DNA from: Propionibacteriaceae bacterium UBA6238
GTDB lineage: Bacteria; Actinomycetota; Actinomycetes; Propionibacteriales; Propionibacteriaceae
Direction of reading: 5' to 3'
Length of the DNA stretch: 41,607 bases
NCBI GenBank assembly: GCA_002441465.1
Contig: DJWE01000101.1
Span: forward strand, 22,713 to 64,319
Shown here one piece after another: positions 31,588-39,701 of this stretch (position 1 is the first letter of the stretch; every line of letters starts with the position of its first letter). Made by a program: the position numbers and the translations under genes. The notes under the pieces are model-generated. The model worked only from the letters and a program-made list of their open reading frames with translations. It was not told where the DNA came from and searched no databases.

Positions 31588-32384
31588 CTCTGCTGGCAGC
31601 TGCGGCCGCGGCCCTCGCATGCTGGCTGGCCTTCGGTCCGCCCGCACCGCAGCGGCTGCGCGATCGCGGCGACGCGGTCGAGGCCCGGCACAGTCGGGCG
31701 TGGCTGTGGCCGACGCTCGTCGCGCTCGCTGTGGTAGCGGTGACCGTGGCCGGAGGACTGATCGGGGGAAGCGCGGGCGCGTCGGTGGCTGGGTCGGCGG
31801 CCTTGCCGCTGGTGACCGCGGGGCTGGTGTGGCGACGACACCGCGCCCGCGCCGCTGCGTCGACTGCGGCGCGGGAGGTGTTCGACGCGTGCCAGCTCCT
31901 GGCTGCGCTCCTGCGAGTAGGGCATGTGCCTGCCGCGGCCCTGCGGGTTGCCGCCCACGACGTCCCCGCTTTGGCCGAGGCCGCGGCGGTGCAGGAGGTC
32001 GGCGGTCCGGTGGGCCCGGCATTGCGTCGCGGTGGTTCGGCGCCCGGCAGGTCGGCACTGGTGGAGCTCGGCATCGCCTGGGAGGTGGCCGAACGCACCG
32101 GCGCCTCGCTCACCGCGACTCTGGACGCGCTCGCCGACCGGCTGGTGGCACGTCGGGCGGTGGGCAATGTGGTCGCGTCCGAGCTCGCGGCGCCGCGAGC
32201 GACCGGGAGGTTGCTCGCCGGCCTACCGGTGGTGGGCCTGTTGCTCGGATACTCCTTCGGCGGCGATCCGCTGGGCTTTCTCGTCGGCTCCGTGCTTGGC
32301 CAGGTGAGTCTCGGCATCGGAGTCGCCCTCGGCTGCGCAGGAGTGCTGTGGACGGAGCGGATCGCCGACTCCGGAGGTGGTTGA
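31584..32384 (+). CDS. tadB: Tad pilus membrane protein TadB
   Basis: 266 residues. Hydrophobic N-terminal segments (residues 1-18, 43-80), a cytoplasmic T2SSF-type domain (FDACQLLAALLRVGHVPAAALRVAAHDVP, IAWEVAERTGASLTATLDALADRL), and C-terminal TM segments. GTG start overlapping tadA. It is an inner-membrane platform of the pilus, with tadC next. Confidence 0.9.
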   Translation: MTLLAAAAAALACWLAFGPPAPQRLRDRGDAVEARHSRAWLWPTLVALAVVAVTVAGGLIGGSAGASVAGSAALPLVTAGLVWRRHRARAAASTAAREVFDACQLLAALLRVGHVPAAALRVAAHDVPALAEAAAVQEVGGPVGPALRRGGSAPGRSALVELGIAWEVAERTGASLTATLDALADRLVARRAVGNVVASELAAPRATGRLLAGLPVVGLLLGYSFGGDPLGFLVGSVLGQVSLGIGVALGCAGVLWTERIADSGGG

Positions 32385-32385
32385 G

Positions 32386-33120
32386 ATGCCGTGGGAGATC
32401 CTGGCGTCCGCGGCTGTGGGCCTGGCTGTGGTCACCTGGCGGGCCGGCCCCTCGGCGAGACTGCGTCCGCCGGGGGAGCGTGGGCCGCGGCCCGTTCGTG
32501 CGGAGGTGGAACAGTCCCGGAGGCGTCTGTGGGGCTCCGTGGCGACCGCGGGGAGCGCGCTCCTGCTGGTGACGGGGCTGGGCTGGTGGGGGGTTGCGGC
32601 GTCCGTGGTGATCGGGGTGGCCAGCTATCTCGTGCTCGGTCGGCTACACAGCGGGGAGGCCACCGTGATCCGGGAACAGCTGGTGGCGGAGCTTCCGCAG
32701 GCCTGTGACCTGCTGGCGGTGTGTCTGGAGTCCGGACTGCCGCTTCGCGGTGCGGCAGAGGCTGTCGCCGAGGCCCTCGGCGGACCGCTTGGTGGGCTGC
32801 TGAGTGAAGTGGTCGCGAAGGTCGAGCTCGGGATGGACGAGGCCGAGGCATGGACTGAGCTGGCCGGAGCCGAGCCGGCGCTGGCGGTGTTCAGTCGTGA
32901 GGTGGCTCGCACTCTGGGCTCTGGGATCGTCCTGTCCCGCACGCTGCGGGCGCTGGGCGCCGAGGCCCGAGCGGGAGCCGCGGTCGCCGCCGAGGTGCGC
33001 GCACGGCGGGTTGGCGTGCGCAGCGTTCTGCCGCTGATGGTCTGCTTCCTGCCGGCCTTTCTCCTGCTCGGGGTGGTGCCGATCATCGGCGGCGTCATCC
33101 AGCGGCTGGTGCAGCCGTGA
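32386..33120 (+). CDS. tadC: Tad pilus membrane protein TadC
   Basis: 244 residues from ATG 32386 with GGAGGT 8 nt upstream. The T2SSF-type domain is visible (ELPQACDLLAVCLESGLPLRGAAEAVAEAL, then ARTLGSGIVLSRTLRALGAEARAGA), framed by TM segments at residues 47-80 and about 215-238. Start is 1 bp after the tadB stop. Partner of TadB in the pilus platform. A 131-bp gap to the pilin follows. Confidence 0.9.
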   Translation: MPWEILASAAVGLAVVTWRAGPSARLRPPGERGPRPVRAEVEQSRRRLWGSVATAGSALLLVTGLGWWGVAASVVIGVASYLVLGRLHSGEATVIREQLVAELPQACDLLAVCLESGLPLRGAAEAVAEALGGPLGGLLSEVVAKVELGMDEAEAWTELAGAEPALAVFSREVARTLGSGIVLSRTLRALGAEARAGAAVAAEVRARRVGVRSVLPLMVCFLPAFLLLGVVPIIGGVIQRLVQP

Positions 33121-33127
33121 GGGCTGC

Positions 33128-33166
33128 TTATCCACAGCCGAGGCGCGCTCTGATGCGCTGTCCACA
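33128..33166 (+). promoter_or_regulatory. Two DnaA-box-like motifs in tadC-flp spacer
   Basis: TTATCCACA (33128-33136) and CTGTCCACA (33158-33166). The 131-bp gap between tadC and the pilin gene is the only real spacer in the operon. A TTGACC (33189-33194) with TATGGG (33211-33216) 16 bp on could be a separate pilin promoter, but the -10 is poor. Confidence 0.4.
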
Positions 33167-33251
33167 GGGGGCCTCGCGGCCTGACTCGTTGACCGGCCGG
33201 CTGCCGAAGGTATGGGTGCGTCCGAGCGGACGTCGAGGGAAGGAGGCAGGC

Positions 33252-33479
33252 ATGGCAGGTGAACTGGTGCGGATCGGTGGTCGTCGCACCCACGTCGGGG
33301 GTCGTCGCAATCAGAAGGGCATGACCACGGCGGAGTACGCGGTCGGCACGGTGGCGACGGTCAGTTTCGTGGGCATCATCTTGGCGATCATCAACAACCC
33401 GGAGTTCCGGGATGCGATCTGGAAGATCATCCTCGTGATCATCAAGGTGGTCATGCAGTCGCTGGGCGGCGGGTTGTGA
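33252..33479 (+). CDS. flp: Flp-type pilin (DUF4244)
   Basis: 75 residues. The leader ends in QKG, followed by MTTAEYAVG: cleavage after Gly23 leaves Glu at +5 and a hydrophobic stretch, as in type IVb pilins. A second hydrophobic segment (IIKVVMQSLGG) follows. ATG at 33252 has AAGGAGG upstream, the best ribosome site in the operon, consistent with the major pilin. Its stop overlaps tadE (GTGA). Confidence 0.92.
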   Translation: MAGELVRIGGRRTHVGGRRNQKGMTTAEYAVGTVATVSFVGIILAIINNPEFRDAIWKIILVIIKVVMQSLGGGL

Positions 33480-33865
33480 GCCGATCGCCGGTAGCGATGG
33501 CCGGCCGGGGATTCCCCGGCCGGCCGTGCCGCCGAACACAGCGGGGCATGGTGACCGCGGAGCTCGCGTTCGCCAGTATCGGCGCCGCGCTGGCCTGCGT
33601 GTTTCTGGCGTGGACGCTGACTCTGGTCGGGCTCCTGGTGCGCTGCCAGGACACGGTCGCGGAGGTTGCCCGGCAAGAGGCTCGCTCCGACCACGCGGCC
33701 GCCGGAAAGGCCATGGCTGATCGCCCCGAGGGCGCCGTCGTCAAGATCCGCCAGGATGCCGAGCGGGTGACGGCGGTGATCGATCTGGCTGCCCGCCCGT
33801 GGGCGACCTGGCTGCCCTCGGTGCCGCTCTCTGCGCGTGCGACGGTCCTGAGGGAGCCCGCGTGA
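33476..33865 (+). CDS. tadE: TadE-family pseudopilin
   Basis: 129 residues. Basic N-terminus, then a prepilin-like QRG-MVTAELAFASIGAALACVFLAW site with Glu at +5, and a short extracytoplasmic domain. GTG start at 33476 overlaps the pilin stop; its own stop overlaps the next gene (GTGA at 33862). Likely a minor pilin. Confidence 0.85.
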   Translation: MSRSPVAMAGRGFPGRPCRRTQRGMVTAELAFASIGAALACVFLAWTLTLVGLLVRCQDTVAEVARQEARSDHAAAGKAMADRPEGAVVKIRQDAERVTAVIDLAARPWATWLPSVPLSARATVLREPA

Positions 33866-34281
33866 CCGGACCAGAGCGCGTGCGGAGCCTTAGCAGGCGT
33901 GGGGTGGGACGGGTGCGAGCGCGCGACGAGCGTGGGTCGGGCACGGTTCTCGTCACCGCCGTGGTGCTGGCACTGGCGCTGGTGGCGTCCGCCGTGTTGG
34001 TGGTGGCCACCTACGTCGCTGTCGTTCACCACGCTCGCGCAGCGGCCGACCTGGTCGCTCTGTCCGGGGCGGCGGCGCGGAGTCGCGGCGAGAGCGCGTG
34101 CCGGGCCGCGGGCGTGGCGGCGTCCCGCAACGGCGTGCGACTCACGACCTGCCGCGAACAGGGCGACAGCCTCGACTTCGTGGTCACGGTCACCGTGGAG
34201 CAACGTGTGACCGTCCCGTCTCCGGTGCTACCCGACACCGTCGGGGCGAGTGCCCACGCGGGAAGGCTGGGACTGCTGTGA
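33862..34281 (+). CDS. Rv3654c-like TadG-family membrane protein
   Basis: 139 residues from GTG 33862. DERGSGTVLVTAVVLALALVASAV starts the protein with a RGSGT motif and a single TM helix, followed by AAADLVALSGAAA, the TadE/TadG-like helix. Two cysteines (ACRAAG, TTCRE) may form a disulfide. Last gene of the operon, 2 bp from the stop of the convergent helicase gene. No prepilin peptidase gene is in the window. Confidence 0.85.
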   Translation: MTGPERVRSLSRRGVGRVRARDERGSGTVLVTAVVLALALVASAVLVVATYVAVVHHARAAADLVALSGAAARSRGESACRAAGVAASRNGVRLTTCREQGDSLDFVVTVTVEQRVTVPSPVLPDTVGASAHAGRLGLL

Positions 34282-34283
34282 TC

Positions 34284-36533
34284 TCAGGTGGCCAGTACGA
34301 GATCCAGCAACACGGCGGCGGCGTCCTTCGCCAACGGCTGGTTGCCATTGCCGCACTTCGGAGACACGACGCACGCGGGGCATCCGGTCGCGCATGTGCA
34401 GGTGCGCAGCCGTTCCCGTGTGGCCCCCAGCCAGTCCTCGGCCAGTTCGTAGCCGCGTTCGGCGAAACCGGCGCCCCCGGGGTGGCCATCGTGCACGAAT
34501 ACGGTCAGTTCGCCGGTGTCCGGGTGGCAGGTCGTGGACAGCCCGCCGATGTCCCAGCGGTCGCACGGCGCGAACGCGGGCAACAAGCCGATGGCGCAGT
34601 GTTCGGCGGCGTGCGCGGCACCGGGCAGGTCACGGGTTGCGATCGGGTTCAACGCGTCCTCTGGCAGGGTGAACCAAAACGACTGGGTACGAAGCACCTG
34701 GCGGGGAAGGTCGAGCGGGTGACTGTCCCAAACTCGGCCGCTGGCCTCGTCGCGGCGCAGGAAGCCGGTCACCTGGCTGCTCAGCTCGACCGCGCCGAAG
34801 CACAGCCGGGCGGCCCCGAGATGTCGGCTGCGCAGTTCTCCGATGACGCGAATGTCGGAGGAGCCGAGCGGCTGGGTGAAGTAGCCCGGGCGATCAGGCA
34901 CAGCAAGCGCATGGCGATCCTCGCGGTCGTAGCTCAATATTCGCCACTGCTCGCCCTGGTGCAGATAGATCGCGCCAACATGGACGGAGCGGTCGGCCGC
35001 GGACGGGTCCACCTGGCCGATCACGCGTCCGGTTGCCTCCTCGACCACCTCGACGGGGTGACCGCCGGCTGCGCGCAGATCGATCGAGTCCGCGGCCCGG
35101 TCGGGGCGCGTCCAGAACCATCCGGTCGGGCGCCGGCGAAGGTGCCCTGCCGCGGTAAGGCCGTCCAGCAGTGCGGGCATGGTGTCGCCGAACCAGGCCG
35201 AGTCGGCGTCGGTGACCGGCAGTTCCTGAGCTGCTGCAGCAAGGTGCGGGGCGAGTACGTGCGGATTCTCCGGGTGCAGTACGGTGCGCTCGACCGGGCG
35301 CTCGAAGATGAGTTCCGGATGCTCGCACAGGTAGGCGTCCAGTGGATCCTGAGCAGCGATCAGGACGCCCAGAGCATCTCGGCCAGCGCGACCGGCCCGG
35401 CCCGCCTGCTGCCACAGGGCCGCAACTGTCCCGGGGAAGCCGCAAGTGAGCACAGCATCGACGCCGGAGATGTCTACCCCGAGCTCAAGGGCGTTCGTGC
35501 AGGCAACCCCCTGCAGGCGTCCGCTCTGCAGTCCGGCCTCAAGATCACGCCGGTCCCCGGCGAGGTAGCCGCCCCGGTAGGAGGCGACGCTTGCCGGGCT
35601 GTCCACCTGACGCTGCGTGCGCAGCGCGACCAGTTCGGCCTGAACCCGAGAACGCGTGAACGCCAGGCTTTGTCGACCCTCGGCCACGAGCCGGGCCAGC
35701 AGGTCGGCGGTTTCGTGGTGCGGATCTTCGCTCGGCTGCCAGAGCAGGTAGTCCAGCGCCGGACGCTCGGAGGTGTCGGTGGCTACTTCGAGAACGTCCG
35801 TGACGCCGGCCAGCCGGCCGAGCAGGTCAGCGGCACCCGCGACGGTGGCCGACGCACTGATGAACACCGGGTCGGCGCCGTAGTGGTGGGCGAGCCGCCG
35901 GAGTCGACGCAGCACGGCCGCCACGTGAGCCCCGAAGACGCCGCGGTAGCGATGCGCCTCGTCGACGACCACGTAGCGCAGGCTGGACAGCAACCGGATC
36001 CAGTGCTGGTGGCGGGGGAGCACCGAGCGGTGCAGCATGTCGGGGTTGGTCAGGACGAACCGGGCGAAGTCGCGGGCGTAGCGCCGTTCGGCTGCGTCGG
36101 AGTCGCCGTCCAGTGCGCTCACTCGCGCACCGTCCAGGCCCAGCGACTCCATCACGCGCAGTTGGTCGTGGGCGAGCGCCTTGGTGGGAGCGAGGTAGAG
36201 CGCGCTGTGCCCTCGGCCGAGCTCGAGCGGGCCTCGGGCAGGCACCGCAAACCCGATCTGCGAGTCGACGGACGCGGCGAGCACGGGCAGCAGGTAGCCG
36301 AAAGTCTTGCCCGACGCGGTGCCGGTGGCCAGCGCCACATGGCGTCCGTGGAAGGCGGCGTCGGCGGCGATCGCCTGGTGCTGCCACAACTGGGTCACGC
36401 CGATCCGTGCCAGCGCGTCTCGAATCGGTTCGCTCACCCACTCGGGCAGGTCCACTCGTTGACCCGAAGCCGCTGGGCGATGGTAGTGGTGACGAACCCG
36501 CTCGTCGGCCAGCAGCCAGCCCGGTACAGCCAC
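34284..36533 (-). CDS. DEAD/DEAH helicase with DUF1998 (MrfA/Rv3649-type)
   Basis: 749 residues. Q-motif-like TQLWQHQA, Walker A ATGTASGKT near residue 70, DEAH box VVVDEAHRYRG, SASATVAGA, and helicase C motifs (NALELGVDISGVD, QQAGRAGRAGR). The C-terminal DUF1998 region carries the metal-binding cluster CTCATGCPACVVSPKC. This is the MrfA-type SF2 helicase, implicated in mitomycin-type DNA damage repair. It abuts the end of the Tad operon convergently, as in other actinobacteria. Confidence 0.94.
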   Translation of the reverse strand: MAVPGWLLADERVRHHYHRPAASGQRVDLPEWVSEPIRDALARIGVTQLWQHQAIAADAAFHGRHVALATGTASGKTFGYLLPVLAASVDSQIGFAVPARGPLELGRGHSALYLAPTKALAHDQLRVMESLGLDGARVSALDGDSDAAERRYARDFARFVLTNPDMLHRSVLPRHQHWIRLLSSLRYVVVDEAHRYRGVFGAHVAAVLRRLRRLAHHYGADPVFISASATVAGAADLLGRLAGVTDVLEVATDTSERPALDYLLWQPSEDPHHETADLLARLVAEGRQSLAFTRSRVQAELVALRTQRQVDSPASVASYRGGYLAGDRRDLEAGLQSGRLQGVACTNALELGVDISGVDAVLTCGFPGTVAALWQQAGRAGRAGRDALGVLIAAQDPLDAYLCEHPELIFERPVERTVLHPENPHVLAPHLAAAAQELPVTDADSAWFGDTMPALLDGLTAAGHLRRRPTGWFWTRPDRAADSIDLRAAGGHPVEVVEEATGRVIGQVDPSAADRSVHVGAIYLHQGEQWRILSYDREDRHALAVPDRPGYFTQPLGSSDIRVIGELRSRHLGAARLCFGAVELSSQVTGFLRRDEASGRVWDSHPLDLPRQVLRTQSFWFTLPEDALNPIATRDLPGAAHAAEHCAIGLLPAFAPCDRWDIGGLSTTCHPDTGELTVFVHDGHPGGAGFAERGYELAEDWLGATRERLRTCTCATGCPACVVSPKCGNGNQPLAKDAAAVLLDLVLAT

Positions 36534-36713
36534 GGGTCAAGCCTGCCACCCTGTACTGACGGCGACGATCACCGTTGGGGCCCAAGCTGTCGGCAGTCAG
36601 CTTTGCGCGGCGGCGAGCCGGCGCATCGAGGCGACCTGCCACGCCGATGCGTCCCCGAACCGGCGATCACGGAGGTGGCGCCGATCGCGGCGGGTGCCGA
36701 GGGACTGGTGGGG

Positions 36714-37316
36714 TTACTCTCCGGCTCGGCGCACCATCCGGTACAGGACGCGGTGATACCACGACGGTCCGCAGGCGTAGGTGCGGCCATCGCCGAGGAA
36801 ACCGTGCCTGGCGTAGAAGCGCTGTGCCCGGTCGTTGCCTTCGACGATCCACAGGTAGGCGTCCGCTCGATCCGGCAATGCCAGTTCGAGCAGGCCGGAC
36901 GCGAGCCCGGTCCCCCACGCGGACCGGTCCAGGTACAGGTGGTCGAGTTGGCGGGTGAGCCCGGCTATCGGCGCGGCGCCGATCTCGGCCTCCCACGCTT
37001 GGGGCAGGCCGCTGCTGATCGCGATGGCGACGATCCGCCCGGAGTCCAGCGCGATCCAGGTGCGGTGCTCGGGCTCGGCGCCCGCCTCCTCCGCGGCGAG
37101 GTCGCGGGCGAACCGCGCCTCGTTGCGGACGGTCGCCGCCCGCACGTCGGCGAACTGGTGCTCAGCGAACTCAGGCGGCATCACGTCCGCGTAGGTGGCG
37201 CTCACGAACTCGGCATCGGCGCGGCTGTAGGCGGCCGCGTCCTGCGGTCTCGCGCGCCGAACCAGATAGGGGCCGATCCGGTGCCGGGCATCGACCGCGT
37301 CGTAGCCCGCTGTCAT
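36714..37316 (-). CDS. GNAT-family N-acetyltransferase
   Basis: 200 residues. YLVRRARPQDAAAYSRAD begins the fold; LDHLYLDRSAWGTGLASGLLELAL is the acetyl-CoA loop (R/Q-x-x-G-x-A variant G-TGLA) and YLWIVEGNDRAQRFYARHGF the C-terminal half of the GNAT core. ATG at 37316 overlaps the upstream stop (ATGA). Third gene of an RHH-SRPBCC-GNAT operon. Substrate unknown. The 180 bp between it and the helicase gene hold nothing recognisable. Confidence 0.9.
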   Translation of the reverse strand: MTAGYDAVDARHRIGPYLVRRARPQDAAAYSRADAEFVSATYADVMPPEFAEHQFADVRAATVRNEARFARDLAAEEAGAEPEHRTWIALDSGRIVAIAISSGLPQAWEAEIGAAPIAGLTRQLDHLYLDRSAWGTGLASGLLELALPDRADAYLWIVEGNDRAQRFYARHGFLGDGRTYACGPSWYHRVLYRMVRRAGE

Positions 37317-37804
37317 GCCGGGATCTCGCGGTGGCGCAGCAACTCCCCGGTGGTCAGGAAGTGGTTCATCGACAGCTCCCACCAGTGCATCGACGGGTCG
37401 AACTCGGCCGCTGACCACCGGCGCTCGAGCGCCGGCTCGTCGGCGCCGGGGAGTGGGACGACGAGATGTCGAATCCGCACCTCGCTGACGGCCCCCTCGG
37501 GACGGACGGTGATCGCGAGCGTGACCACCTCCTCGCCCGGCCACACCCGGACGTACTCGATGAAGTGGTCGGGTTCGTATCGGGTGCAAACCCAGGTCAC
37601 GTCCGGGCTCCCGGGGTGCTGGGTGAGGAAGACACAACCCAGCTCGGCGACGCCGGACGCGGTCTGCGCCAGCCGGCGGCGTTCGGCCCAACCGTCGATC
37701 CAGTCGTCCTCACGCACCGGACACAGCAGTGGGAACACCACCGCAGGCCGGCCGATGATCCGGTGCACGTGCTCGCGAACCAGCGTCCGCCCGACCCCGG
37801 TCAC
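37313..37804 (-). CDS. SRPBCC-like hypothetical protein
   Basis: 163 residues. An opening HVHRIIGRPAVVFPLLCPVREDDWIDGW and strands such as VTWVCTRYEPDHFIEYVRVWPGEEVVTLAITV suggest a START/SRPBCC helix-grip fold, though it is not assigned to a named family. GTG start overlaps the stop of the RHH gene (GTGA); its stop overlaps the GNAT start. Confidence 0.65.
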   Translation of the reverse strand: MTGVGRTLVREHVHRIIGRPAVVFPLLCPVREDDWIDGWAERRRLAQTASGVAELGCVFLTQHPGSPDVTWVCTRYEPDHFIEYVRVWPGEEVVTLAITVRPEGAVSEVRIRHLVVPLPGADEPALERRWSAAEFDPSMHWWELSMNHFLTTGELLRHREIPA

Positions 37805-38058
37805 GCCGGGTCCTCGACCAGGTGGTGGCTCGCATCCGCCGTGAGGTCAAGTCCGAACACCGCTTTCAGCTCGGCGATCTTGGCCAGCGACTGCTCGTCG
37901 AAGGGGACTGTGCCTTCAAAGGCGTGCAGCACGATGCCTTCGAGCAGGTCGCCAAGGGTCAGGTCGTGCAGATCGGCCACGGCCTTCAGCACCTTGAGCA
38001 GCCGCTTCTCGATGCGCACGCCCGTTTGTACGCGTTCTACAGGAATCCCGTCCATCAT
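37801..38058 (-). CDS. Small ribbon-helix-helix-like protein
   Basis: 85 residues. RVQTGVRIEKRLLKVLKAVADLHDLTLGDLLEGIVLHAF reads as a ribbon then two helices with the RHH spacing, so it could be the operon's own repressor. Translation starts at 38058 (or 38055), directly after a promoter with no leader. Its stop overlaps the next gene (GTGA). Confidence 0.6.
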   Translation of the reverse strand: MMDGIPVERVQTGVRIEKRLLKVLKAVADLHDLTLGDLLEGIVLHAFEGTVPFDEQSLAKIAELKAVFGLDLTADASHHLVEDPA

Positions 38059-38079
38059 GGTACCAATATACCAAGGTAC
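38059..38079 (-). promoter_or_regulatory. Leaderless promoter with inverted repeat for RHH operon
   Basis: On the minus strand TATATT (38070-38065), six bases (GGTACC) and then ATG at 38058: a typical actinobacterial leaderless start. GTACC (38060-38064) and GGTAC (38075-38079) form inverted arms around the -10, and TTGGTA occurs twice in tandem. The RHH protein encoded next is the obvious candidate to bind here. Confidence 0.6.
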
Positions 38080-38105
38080 GCACGGGGTTGTGGGAGGCTT
38101 CTGCC

Positions 38106-39614
38106 ATGCTCAGCCCCGTCGACATCGATCGCCTCCGTGCCGACCTGCTTGCGGCGGACTACACCCTCGAAGCCGTCAGCGCTCGCCTCGGGGAGGCCGC
38201 TCTGGCGGGCCTCGCCCGCAACACGACGGTCGCCGCGTTGCGCGCCATCGGGGATGCCGACGATCCGCAGGCCGACGCGATCCGCCTGTGGCTCCTGCAG
38301 CGGCCCGTCCCCGCCGAGCGCCTGCGTCGATGGACCAGCCTGCCTGCGCTCCTCGAGGCCGGCCTGGTCGAGGCGACGGACGCCGTGCGGGCGTCGGTCG
38401 AGCTGAAGCCGCACGGCTCCGATCGGCGCGACGGCTGGATCTGTTCGGACCCCACGCCGCTGGACGGGCGAGTCGGCCGGCCGCGTCCCGACTTCGTCCT
38501 GGGCGCTTCGCCGGCATCGACCACGCTCACCCAGCTGGTGCCGCCACGTCACTACGGCCGCGTGCTTGATCTCGGCACGGGCTGTGGCATCCAGGCACTC
38601 CATCTCGATGCCGACACCATCGTCGCGACCGACCTCAACCCTCGGGCACTCGAGCTGGCGCGGATCAGCCTTGGCCTGTCCGGGGTGACCGCCGAGCTGA
38701 GGGAGGGCTCGCTCTACGAGCCAGTGGCAGGGGAGCGGTTCGATCTGATCGTGACCAACCCGCCATATGTGATCAGCCCGCCCACCCCCGATCGGCTGGT
38801 GTACCGCGAGGGCGGCTTCGCCGGGGATGCACTGATGCGGCACGTAGTCACGTCCGCGGGTGATCACCTCGCCGACGACGGCGTGCTGATCGTGCTGGGT
38901 AACTGGGCGGTCACCGCTGAGCCCTGGGAAGAGCGCCTCGCCGGCTGGATTCCCGCGGGGTGTGACGGGCTGGTGCTGCAGCGGGAGTTGCTCGATCCCT
39001 ACGAGTACATCGAGATCTGGTTGGCCGATGCGGGCCTGGCCGGCAGCAGGGAGTACGCGCGGCGCTACGCCGAATGGCTGGACTACTTCGCGTCCTCGGG
39101 GATCGAAGCCGTCGGCCTGGGCTGGCTGGCCGTGCACCGGTCCGGACGCGAGGACCCCGAACGTCGCATCGAGGCATGGCCGCACGCCGTCCACCAACCG
39201 GTCGGCGAGGCGATCGGTGACTTCTTCGATGCGATCGGACCCGCGCGGCAGCCGGACGCGGAGTTTCTGGCCACCCGCTGGCGCACTCGCCCCGGCGTGG
39301 TCCAGGAGACCATCGGCCTCCCCGGTGCGCCCGATCCCCAGCACCTCGTGCTGCGCCAGCAGTTCGGCCTCGGTCGGGCGGTCGAAGCGGGCACCGGGCT
39401 CGCTGCGGTCGTGGGCGCCTGCGACGGAGATCTCCCGGTCGGTGTGCTGGTGGAGGCGGTCGCCGAGCTGCTCGGTGTGGACGCAGAGGGCCTGCGCGCC
39501 GAGGTGTTGCCGCAGCTTCGTAGGCTGGTCATGGACGGATATCTGCTGCCCGTTCCCGGGATGTCCCAGACGGCAGCTGGGGCGTCCGCGGATCGGGCTG
39601 CGGAGTTCGGCTGA
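38106..39614 (+). CDS. DUF7059-type SAM-dependent methyltransferase (NPPY)
   Basis: 502 residues from ATG 38106 with GGGAGG about 8 nt upstream. An N-terminal helical domain (residues 1-120) precedes a Rossmann methyltransferase: VLDLGTGCGIQALHL (motif I), VATDLNPRALELA, and VTNPPYV, the NPPY motif of N6-adenine/N5-glutamine methylases. The C-terminal domain (from about 345) is helical. The target may be rRNA, DNA or a protein glutamine. Divergent from the RHH operon with 47 bp between starts. Confidence 0.88.
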   Translation: MLSPVDIDRLRADLLAADYTLEAVSARLGEAALAGLARNTTVAALRAIGDADDPQADAIRLWLLQRPVPAERLRRWTSLPALLEAGLVEATDAVRASVELKPHGSDRRDGWICSDPTPLDGRVGRPRPDFVLGASPASTTLTQLVPPRHYGRVLDLGTGCGIQALHLDADTIVATDLNPRALELARISLGLSGVTAELREGSLYEPVAGERFDLIVTNPPYVISPPTPDRLVYREGGFAGDALMRHVVTSAGDHLADDGVLIVLGNWAVTAEPWEERLAGWIPAGCDGLVLQRELLDPYEYIEIWLADAGLAGSREYARRYAEWLDYFASSGIEAVGLGWLAVHRSGREDPERRIEAWPHAVHQPVGEAIGDFFDAIGPARQPDAEFLATRWRTRPGVVQETIGLPGAPDPQHLVLRQQFGLGRAVEAGTGLAAVVGACDGDLPVGVLVEAVAELLGVDAEGLRAEVLPQLRRLVMDGYLLPVPGMSQTAAGASADRAAEFG

Positions 39615-39701
39615 GGTTCACAGGTTCTCACAGGAACCCGACAGCCTCTCCATTGGGGAGCTGCCTTAACTGGATCGCAGCGAAGAACCAGGAGTCAGGA
39701 T

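Noticed and set aside
34098..37844. A 1248-codon rightward open frame across the helicase region
   Set aside because: It is antisense to the clearly conserved helicase and GNAT genes, and its composition is that of a high-G+C shadow frame.
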